Below, piece by piece: positions 1-5,453 of a stretch of 6,159 bases of DNA; position 1 is the first letter of the stretch; each line of letters starts with the position of its first letter. The translations under genes and the position numbers were made by a program. The stretch is from an uncultured Bacilli bacterium (GTDB lineage Bacteria; Bacillota_I; Bacilli_A; RF39; UBA660): assembly GCA_949840855.1 (NCBI GenBank), contig CATKYP010000056.1:1-6159 (forward strand), given 5' to 3'. The notes beneath the pieces were generated by a model that did no database searches, had not been told where the DNA came from, and saw only the letters and a program-made list of their open reading frames with translations.

Positions 1-746
1 TTTTTAATATTATTAAAATATTTTTCTTCTAATTCTATAACTTCTAAACTAATTTTTTCTTCAATTCTAGCAAGAGCTTTTAATTCGTCTGCTGTTCCAC
101 TAGCAATAATTTTTCCTTTATCTAGTATTATTATTCTATCACATAATATTTCAACTTCTTCCATATAATGAGTTGTATAAATAATAGTAGCTCCCTTTTC
201 TTTAAGGGCTTTAATGCCATCTAAAATATTATTTCTACTTTGAGGATCAACTGCAACAGTAGGTTCATCTAAAAATATTAATTTTGGTTTATGTGCAATA
301 CCACAAGCTATATTTAGTCTTCTAAGTAAACCGCCTGATAATTGTTTAGGATAAAATTTTTTAAACTCATTTAGTCCTACTAAGCTAATAGCTTCTTCTA
401 TATATTTTTTTCTTATTTCTTTCTCTTTTATATAGAGTCCACAAAAATAGTCTAAATTTTCTTCTACTGTTAGTTCATCAAATACTGCTATATCTTGGAA
501 TATTACCCCGATATTCTTTTTTATATCATAGGAGTTTGGGGTCATTTCTTTTCCAAATACTCTTATTTTTCCTTTACTAAAGTTTAATAGTGATAAAATA
601 CAATTTATAGTTGTAGATTTTCCACTACCATTAGGACCTAAAAGTCCTAAAATTTCTCCTTTTTTTACGAAAAAAGATAAATTATCTATTGCCTTTAATT
701 TTTTATATTCTTTAGTTAAATTTTCTACTTCAATAATATTTTCCAT
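1..746 (-). CDS. ABC-2-type exporter ATP-binding protein (C-terminus cut at left edge)
   Basis: This is the ATPase subunit of an ABC transporter, which would hydrolyse ATP on the inner face of the membrane to drive a partner permease. The ATG at 746-744 opens 248 codons that run off the window without a stop. Visible motifs are Walker A GPNGSGKST at residues 37-45, Q-loop Q84 (GVIFQD), signature LSGGL at 136-140 followed by LRRLNIA, Walker B LIFLDEP at 156-162, a D-loop with VDPQSR, and the switch histidine H193. The LSGG-x-x-RRLN and DPQSR wording is typical of the COG1131 multidrug/antibiotic exporter group, not of nutrient importers. No membrane segment is present, so the permease should be a separate gene, probably beyond the left edge. 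An AAGGAG lies at 751-757, and the start overlaps the upstream acetyltransferase by 17 bases. The substrate cannot be inferred. The family is secure; the drug-export role is inference. Confidence 0.93.
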   Translation of the reverse strand, partial: MENIIEVENLTKEYKKLKAIDNLSFFVKKGEILGLLGPNGSGKSTTINCILSLLNFSKGKIRVFGKEMTPNSYDIKKNIGVIFQDIAVFDELTVEENLDYFCGLYIKEKEIRKKYIEEAISLVGLNEFKKFYPKQLSGGLLRRLNIACGIAHKPKLIFLDEPTVAVDPQSRNNILDGIKALKEKGATIIYTTHYMEEVEILCDRIIILDKGKIIASGTADELKALARIEEKISLEVIELEEKYFNNIK

Positions 747-1242
747 TTTTTCTCCTTTTTTTTAATAGTATTTTTTTCTTTTCATAATGTGGATTTTCCT
801 TATAATATATATTGAAAAATTCTGAATCTTCATTAATCATTAATTCATCATATTCATATGTTTGTTTCCAAGAGGATTTTTTTAAACTTCTATTAGCACT
901 TTCATTGAAAGGACTTGTATTAGCAATAAAACGCTTTATATTAGGATACTTTTCACCATATATTTTGACAATTTTATCTGATGCTATAGAAGCGAGACCT
1001 TTACCTCTATATTCACTTAAAATAGCAATATCTATAGATAGACTATTATCTATAAAACCTTTCAACTTGAAAAGACCAATAATTTTTTCATTGTATAATA
1101 TCCCATTAACATCCTTGTAATAAAAACTCACATAGTTAAGATCTTCTTGTTTTAACAAATCATAAACTATATTAAATTGCTCTTTAGATATTTTTTGTAA
1201 AGTAATATAGCTTTCCGTAATCATAATTATCCAGTCCTCCAT
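730..1242 (-). CDS. GNAT-family N-acetyltransferase
   Basis: A 170-residue cytoplasmic protein of the GCN5-related acetyltransferase fold, which moves an acetyl group from acetyl-CoA to an amine. The key evidence is the acetyl-CoA pyrophosphate-binding motif A: strand LSIDIAIL at about 68-75, then YRGKGLA at 78-84 (the R-G-x-G-x-A/G loop) and a following helix. Downstream, NESANRSLKKSSW at 113-125 matches the N-x-x-S/A...K-x-G-F/W helix of motif B. Length fits a single-domain GNAT. The C-terminal 20 residues are very rich in lysine and arginine. Two starts are possible: ATG at 1242 with AGGAG five bases upstream, or ATG at 1224 with GGAGG eleven bases upstream, which would give MITESYITL, a common GNAT-like beginning. 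I kept 1242 for its better spacing. The TGA stop overlaps the ABC ATPase start. The acceptor substrate is unknown; protein, antibiotic or small-amine targets are all possible. Confidence 0.88.
   Translation of the reverse strand: MEDWIIMITESYITLQKISKEQFNIVYDLLKQEDLNYVSFYYKDVNGILYNEKIIGLFKLKGFIDNSLSIDIAILSEYRGKGLASIASDKIVKIYGEKYPNIKRFIANTSPFNESANRSLKKSSWKQTYEYDELMINEDSEFFNIYYKENPHYEKKKILLKKRRKNGKYY
751..757 (-). promoter_or_regulatory. Ribosome binding site of the ABC ATPase gene
   Basis: On the minus strand this reads AAGGAGA, four bases before the ATG at 746 (seven from the end of GGAG's first G run region to the start), and it lies inside the last codons of the acetyltransferase gene. The site fixes the ABC start and suggests the two genes are translationally coupled. 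It is preceded by a run of eight A residues on the minus strand. Confidence 0.7.
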
Positions 1243-1247
1243 CTAAA

Positions 1248-1252
1248 CTCCT
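1248..1252 (-). promoter_or_regulatory. Ribosome binding site favouring the 1242 start of the acetyltransferase
   Basis: Minus-strand AGGAG, five bases before the ATG at 1242. A second site, GGAGG at 1236-1240, stands eleven bases before the alternative ATG at 1224. If transcription begins at the promoter proposed at 1255-1282, the first site would be at or upstream of the mRNA 5' end and only the second would work. Confidence 0.5.
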
Positions 1253-1254
1253 AT

Positions 1255-1282
1255 ATTATATACATTTAGTTAAAATTAGCAA
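1255..1282 (-). promoter_or_regulatory. Possible sigma-A-type promoter for the acetyltransferase-ABC pair
   Basis: On the minus strand, TTGCTA (1282-1277) is separated by 16 bases from TATAAT (1260-1255). The -10 is a perfect consensus and the -35 matches four of six positions. In A/T-rich DNA a perfect TATAAT can arise by chance, so this is only a candidate. Transcription would start near 1248, which suits the internal ATG at 1224 better than the one at 1242. Confidence 0.35.
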
Positions 1283-1283
1283 A

Positions 1284-1302
1284 TATATTTTCCCAAAATA
1301 TA
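1284..1302 (-). terminator. Weak A/T hairpin after mutL, possible terminator
   Basis: TATATTTT and AAAATATA form a perfect 8-bp stem around a three-base loop (GGG on the minus strand), 26-44 bases past the mutL stop. It is followed on the minus strand by TTTG and, a little later, a short T run. The stem has no G-C pair, so it would be a weak terminator. Its place directly before the candidate promoter makes a transcription boundary plausible. Confidence 0.3.
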
Positions 1303-1327
1303 AATTTAGTTGAATTAATCATTATAA

Positions 1328-3154
1328 TTAGTTCATTGCTCTCTTAAACATTTTTTCTAAGTCATATTTGGTATAAGTAATAATTGTTGGACGTCCATGC
1401 GGACAATTGAAAGGATTATCACATTTACTCAAGGTATCTAACAAATATTCGGCTTCTTCTAAATTAATATAATCATTTCCTTTGATGGACATACGGCATG
1501 CCATTGTAGCAGCAGTGTGATCAATAAATTTTTCTTTGTCAAAGTCTTCTAGTGTAGCAACAATTTCAAAAACTTTTAAAATGTCATCTTTTGTTCTTTC
1601 ATCTTTTATGAATGTTGGATGACTTCTTATAATAAAAGTATTAGTTCCGAACTCATCTATTTCAAAACCGATACTCTCTAAAAGCGGTAATTTATTTTTA
1701 ATTATTATATATTCAGTTGGAGAAAATTCTAAAGAAATTGGTACTAGTAATGGAATTTTTTCTATATTAGGGTTTAATAATGATTTGAGACATTTTTCAT
1801 AATTTATTCGTTCAGCTGCTGCGTGTTGGTCAATTATATACATACCATCCTCATTTTCTGCTATGATATAAGTCTCATATACAATTCCTCTTGGTATTAT
1901 TTTCTTCATTTTACTAGAGCTAGTTGAAATATCTTCTATTAGTTGTAGCTGCTCCTTTTTTGTTTTTCTCTCTCCATATATATTTTTTTCTTCATCAATT
2001 TCATAGTCCTCAATGATTTTTGATGAGAAATTTTCTTGAAATTTTTCTGTTAAGTCTTTTATAAAAGATTTTTCACTTTCTAATATTTCATCCTTTTCAA
2101 TACTATTTTTATTATTGTTTATTATTTCATTTACTGAAAAACTTGATCTAACTGTTGCCTCTGGTATTAATAATAACTGCTTGATCTTTTTGCTTATAGT
2201 TTCTTTTATTAATTCCTTTAAAGTATCCATTTTCGAAAATTTAACATCCATTTTTGTAGGGTGAATATTTACATCTACTAAGATAGGATCAACATCAATA
2301 TTTAAAATTACAATTGGAAATTTATCTTTAGGAATATATGTGTGATAGCTATCAGTAATTGATTTTATAATTTCATTGTTTCTAATTACTCTTCCATTTA
2401 CAAGAAGAGTAATACTATTTCTGTTAGAGCGAGCCATTTCTGGGTATGATATATAACCACTTATTAGGTAATCATCATTCTCACCTGTTATTTCAATCAT
2501 TTTTTTAGAAGCATCAGAACCATATATTTCATAAATTACTTTTAATAAATTAGAATTGCCATCAGTTTTTAAGAGAACTTTATCATTATTTATTAAGGTA
2601 AACTTAATGTTTGGATAAGAAAGAGCCATTTTCGATATGTAGTCTGTTATATGAGCAAGTTCTGTATAAAGATTTTTTATGTATTTTAAGCGAACTGGAG
2701 TATTATAAAAAATACTAGAAACAGTAATATCTGTTCCTTTTTGAAGATCTGATGATATAACTTCTTCTATGTGTCCTCCTTCTATTTTTATTAGAGTACC
2801 TCTATTTTCGTTAGCTGTTTTTAGAACCACTTTAGAAATTGAAGCGATAGATGGCAAGGCTTCTCCCCTAAAACCAAGTGAAGAGATATTAAATAAATCA
2901 CTAAGTGAAGATAATTTACTAGTGGCATGTCTTGAGAATGCAAGTATAGCATCAGCCTTATCCATTCCTACTCCATTATCGCTTACTTTAATCATTTTAG
3001 TACCCGAGTCTATTAATTCTATTTTTATATCATCACTTTTGGCATCAATTGAGTTTTCTACTAATTCTTTTACTACATTCATCATCTTCTCAACTACTTC
3101 TCCAGCAGCAATTTTATTAGCTAGAACTTCATCCATTACTTTTATACTTCCCAT
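1328..3154 (-). CDS. mutL: DNA mismatch repair protein MutL (endonuclease type)
   Basis: MutL couples mismatch recognition by MutS to strand removal; in bacteria without MutH it nicks the new strand itself. This 608-residue protein has the full GHKL ATPase domain: catalytic E30 and Mg-binding N34 in VVKELVENS, DNGVGM at 59-64 and GFRGEAL at 94-100. The second N-terminal domain follows, including VNIHPTK at 295-301. A charged, low-complexity linker occupies about 332-418. The C-terminal domain carries the metal-dependent endonuclease motif DQHAAAERINYE at 442-453, matching DQHA-x2-E-x4-E, plus ACR at 552-554, CPHGRPT at 584-590 and FKR at 603-605, so nicking activity is expected. There are two oddities: KMMN replaces the usual RPAS after GEVVE, and the clamp-binding hexamer reads IPLLVP with no leading Q. 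The ATG has AAGGA eight bases upstream and lies 22 bases after the pilin stop. No mutS is in the window. Identification is certain. Confidence 0.98.
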   Translation of the reverse strand: MGSIKVMDEVLANKIAAGEVVEKMMNVVKELVENSIDAKSDDIKIELIDSGTKMIKVSDNGVGMDKADAILAFSRHATSKLSSLSDLFNISSLGFRGEALPSIASISKVVLKTANENRGTLIKIEGGHIEEVISSDLQKGTDITVSSIFYNTPVRLKYIKNLYTELAHITDYISKMALSYPNIKFTLINNDKVLLKTDGNSNLLKVIYEIYGSDASKKMIEITGENDDYLISGYISYPEMARSNRNSITLLVNGRVIRNNEIIKSITDSYHTYIPKDKFPIVILNIDVDPILVDVNIHPTKMDVKFSKMDTLKELIKETISKKIKQLLLIPEATVRSSFSVNEIINNNKNSIEKDEILESEKSFIKDLTEKFQENFSSKIIEDYEIDEEKNIYGERKTKKEQLQLIEDISTSSSKMKKIIPRGIVYETYIIAENEDGMYIIDQHAAAERINYEKCLKSLLNPNIEKIPLLVPISLEFSPTEYIIIKNKLPLLESIGFEIDEFGTNTFIIRSHPTFIKDERTKDDILKVFEIVATLEDFDKEKFIDHTAATMACRMSIKGNDYINLEEAEYLLDTLSKCDNPFNCPHGRPTIITYTKYDLEKMFKRAMN

Positions 3155-3162
3155 ATATTACT

Positions 3163-3167
3163 TCCTT
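3163..3167 (-). promoter_or_regulatory. Ribosome binding site of mutL
   Basis: Minus-strand AAGGA, eight bases before the mutL ATG at 3154, in the 22-base gap after the pilin stop. There is no space for a separate promoter here, so mutL is probably transcribed together with the pilin gene and uvrC. Confidence 0.6.
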
Positions 3168-3176
3168 CTTTCTCTT

Positions 3177-3590
3177 TTAGCAACCATTTGATTTATAACT
3201 ATCACAAACTAGGCATACTTTATAGGTAAAGGTTAAATTATATGCAGTTGGAGTTTCTCTTTTTCCTGTAACAATAATGTAACTATCTTTTGATTTGTTA
3301 CTGCTATTGCAAGTTTTTCCTTTGTTAATAGGATCTGTTAGTGTGTCTATATAACCTTCTTTTAATAAATCATTAGCATATATTTTTAGATTTGTACTTG
3401 TTGATAGTTCAGTATGAGCAGTTAAATAGTTAACTGCACCACCTTTTAAGTTTGCTTCATAGTTTTTATAGGTCTTTTTTTGAGCACTTGAGATATATTT
3501 TGTAACAGCAAGGATTGCTGTTCCTGATAAAATAGAAAGAAGTGCAATTACTGCTAGTAATTCAACCATTGTAAATCCTTTTTTATTCAT
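3177..3590 (-). CDS. Type IV prepilin-like protein (N-terminal methylation motif)
   Basis: A 137-residue pilin or pseudopilin precursor. The short basic leader MNKKG is followed by FTMVELL. Prepilin peptidase would cut between G5 and F6, leaving an N-methylated phenylalanine and the conserved glutamate at mature position 5 (E10). Residues about 7-29 form the hydrophobic helix that anchors the subunit in the membrane and packs the filament core. The globular part (about 35-137) contains GYIDTLTDPINKG at 79-91, resembling the short loop seen in pseudopilins, and four cysteines: C94, C126 and C129 (CLVC), and C137, the last residue. The ATG overlaps the uvrC stop by 8 bases, with AAAGGAG nine bases upstream, so the gene is coupled to uvrC. 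Size and domain type would fit a ComGC-like competence pseudopilin, a minor pilin or a secretion pseudopilin. No assembly ATPase, platform protein or peptidase gene is visible, so the role is open. Confidence 0.9.
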   Translation of the reverse strand: MNKKGFTMVELLAVIALLSILSGTAILAVTKYISSAQKKTYKNYEANLKGGAVNYLTAHTELSTSTNLKIYANDLLKEGYIDTLTDPINKGKTCNSSNKSKDSYIIVTGKRETPTAYNLTFTYKVCLVCDSYKSNGC

Positions 3591-5379
3591 TTTCTTCTTC
3601 TCCTTTATTTTTATTATCTATTTCCTTTAAATAAACAGATAGTTTTTTTGCTATTTCCTTTCCTACTACTTGTTCTAGTTCCTCTATACTTGCCTCTTTC
3701 ATTTTCTTTAGAGAACCAAACTTTTTTAATAACTCTTTTCTTCTTACTTCTCCAATACCTTCTATCATATCAAGTGTACTAACTAGTAGTCCTTTAGAAC
3801 GAATATTTCTATGATATGATATTGCAAAACGATGTACTTCTTCTTGAATTTTTGAAAGATATAAGAAAAGATTTGAACTAGCATTAATCTTAATCTCTTC
3901 TAAATTTTCATTTAAAAGATGGTTTGTTCTATGTTTATCATCTTTTACTAAACCAACTATTGGTATATTTAAATTTAGAGATGTTAAAATTTCCTTGCAA
4001 ACATTAATTTGTCCTTTACCACCATCTAGCACTATTAAATCGGGCTTATAGCTTTCTTCCATTAGTATTTTATAATACCTTCGGTATATTACTTCCTTCA
4101 TTGCTCCTAAATCATCTTTTACATTAGTTGTTATTTTATATTTTCTATATAAATCTTTATTGGGCAAAAAATTATCGAATACAACCATTCCTCCTACATA
4201 ATAAGTTCCAAATAAGTGAGAATTGTCAAATGACTCTATTCTAGTAATATTTTCGATATTTAATAAACTTTCTAGTTCTTTTTTTGCTTTTATTCTTGAT
4301 GATTCATCTTTTTCTAGAACTTCTTCTTGAGCTTCAAGATTTTCTTTTGCATTTTCTTTTGCTAAGTCAAGAAGGCTTTTAATTTTACCTCTATATGGTG
4401 TCATAACTTTTATATTCAAATAGTTTGATAGAAGCGTGTTATCAATTATTTCCGGCACATATAACTGTTTTGGTAAAATACCTTGCTTTTCATAATATTT
4501 AATAATAAATTCAGTTAATTCTTCACCTGTATCTTCTAATGTTTTAAATAAGTCTTTATCTCTTCCAAAAAGTAGTCCATCTCTTATGAAGAATATTTGA
4601 ACTGATAAATAGTTTTTATCTTGATAGTAATTAATCAAATCAAATGTTAAATTCTTATTAAGGTCAATTTTTTGTTTGCGGAGAGTTGTTTTGATATCAT
4701 CTAACATATTTTTAAGTTCTAATGCTCTTTCGTAATTAAGACTAATGCTTGATTTCTCTATTTCTTTCATAATTTTTTCTTCTATTAGGGCACTATCTCC
4801 TTTTAAGAAAGTAATAATTTCTTTATATATAGTATCAATATCATTTTTATCTATTTCCTTGATACAATAACCAAGACACTCGTGAATATGATAGTAAAGA
4901 CAAGCTTCTTTTTTTAAATGTTCACACTTTCTAAGTGGATATATTCTGTTAATCATGTTAACTGTTTTTCTAGCTGCAGTTACGTTTGGATATGGTCCAT
5001 ATAGATGATTTTTGTTCTTTTTTTTCTTTACGTTTCTAACAACTCTAAGCCTAGGGTATTTTTCATTAGTTAGTTCAATATATGGATAGGACTTATCATC
5101 TTTTAGTAAAATATTGTATTTAGGATTGTATTTTTTTATCAAAGTTATTTCTAATATTAGTGATTCTAATTCAGATGAAGTTACAATATATTCAAAATCA
5201 TCAATGCTTTCTACTAGCATTTTAGTTTTTCCAGTAACTGTTCTTGTAAAATAACTTCTAAGCCGTCTTTGTAAATTTTTAGCTTTACCTACATAAATTA
5301 TTATGCCATCTTTATCTCTCATTTGATAGCTTCCAGGTTTTGTTGGTACAAGAGCAAGCTTCTCTTTAAAGTCCTTCAT
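3583..5379 (-). CDS. uvrC: Excinuclease ABC subunit C (UvrC)
   Basis: UvrC makes both cuts around a DNA lesion after UvrA and UvrB have located it. Numbered from the ATG at 5379 (598 residues, normal for the family), the N-terminal GIY-YIG nuclease shows PGSY at 15-18, YVGKAKNL at 29-36, R39 and catalytic E77 in ESLILE. A four-cysteine cluster, C152, C160, C168 and C172, matches the UvrC iron-sulfur site. The UVR helical hairpin that binds UvrB spans about 197-233. The RNase H-like nuclease has D385 (FDNSH), D452 (VLDGGKGQ) and H516 (EVHRFA), and the C-terminal tandem helix-hairpin-helix DNA-binding region is at about 536-587. A GTG at 5388 would add three residues, but it lies inside the AGGTGA ribosome binding site six bases before the ATG, so I chose the ATG. 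The 3' end overlaps the prepilin start by 8 bases. All catalytic residues are present, so it should be active. Confidence 0.98.
   Translation of the reverse strand: MKDFKEKLALVPTKPGSYQMRDKDGIIIYVGKAKNLQRRLRSYFTRTVTGKTKMLVESIDDFEYIVTSSELESLILEITLIKKYNPKYNILLKDDKSYPYIELTNEKYPRLRVVRNVKKKKNKNHLYGPYPNVTAARKTVNMINRIYPLRKCEHLKKEACLYYHIHECLGYCIKEIDKNDIDTIYKEIITFLKGDSALIEEKIMKEIEKSSISLNYERALELKNMLDDIKTTLRKQKIDLNKNLTFDLINYYQDKNYLSVQIFFIRDGLLFGRDKDLFKTLEDTGEELTEFIIKYYEKQGILPKQLYVPEIIDNTLLSNYLNIKVMTPYRGKIKSLLDLAKENAKENLEAQEEVLEKDESSRIKAKKELESLLNIENITRIESFDNSHLFGTYYVGGMVVFDNFLPNKDLYRKYKITTNVKDDLGAMKEVIYRRYYKILMEESYKPDLIVLDGGKGQINVCKEILTSLNLNIPIVGLVKDDKHRTNHLLNENLEEIKINASSNLFLYLSKIQEEVHRFAISYHRNIRSKGLLVSTLDMIEGIGEVRRKELLKKFGSLKKMKEASIEELEQVVGKEIAKKLSVYLKEIDNKNKGEEENE
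3600..3606 (-). promoter_or_regulatory. Ribosome binding site of the prepilin gene, inside uvrC
   Basis: Minus-strand AAAGGAG, nine bases before the prepilin ATG at 3590 and within the last codons of uvrC (the KGEEENE tail). It confirms the start that puts the MNKKG leader directly before the cleavage motif, and supports translational coupling with uvrC. Confidence 0.7.
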
Positions 5380-5384
5380 AATAT

Positions 5385-5390
5385 TCACCT
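5385..5390 (-). promoter_or_regulatory. Ribosome binding site that decides the uvrC start
   Basis: Minus-strand AGGTGA, with AGGTG six bases before the ATG at 5379. The in-frame GTG at 5388-5386 is part of this site and has no ribosome binding site of its own, only a TAA-type triplet repeat upstream, so the longer start is unlikely. Confidence 0.6.
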
Positions 5391-5400
5391 ATTATTATTA

Positions 5401-5431
5401 TAAAAGAAAAAGACTCTTAAATCTAGTCTTT
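5401..5431 (-). terminator. Probable intrinsic terminator between the unknown gene and uvrC
   Basis: On the minus strand, AAAGACT (5431-5425) and AGTCTTT (5415-5409) form a perfect 7-bp stem with a nine-base loop, followed by TTCTTTTA to give a T-rich tract. It starts 22 bases after the stop of the upstream gene. The stem is short, with two G-C pairs, so read-through into uvrC is possible. That may matter, because there is hardly room for a uvrC promoter downstream of it. Confidence 0.5.
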
Positions 5432-5453
5432 AACTAACTTTTTAATTTCTATT

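Noticed and set aside
812..1120. Plus-strand open frame of 102 codons
   Set aside because: It lies wholly opposite the acetyltransferase, whose motifs are clear, and its own translation shows no recognisable domain.
2769..3191. Plus-strand open frame of 140 codons with hydrophobic, serine-rich translation
   Set aside because: It is antisense to the MutL ATPase domain. The composition is what A/T-rich lysine and isoleucine codons give when read on the other strand.
5386..5388. GTG as the uvrC start
   Set aside because: It forms part of the AGGTGA ribosome binding site for the ATG nine bases downstream and has no site of its own.
5397..5425. TATAAT at 5402-5397 as a uvrC promoter
   Set aside because: The -35 at usual spacing (TAGATT) is poor, and transcription would start within or after the ribosome binding site. 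The TATAAT is probably part of the triplet repeat.
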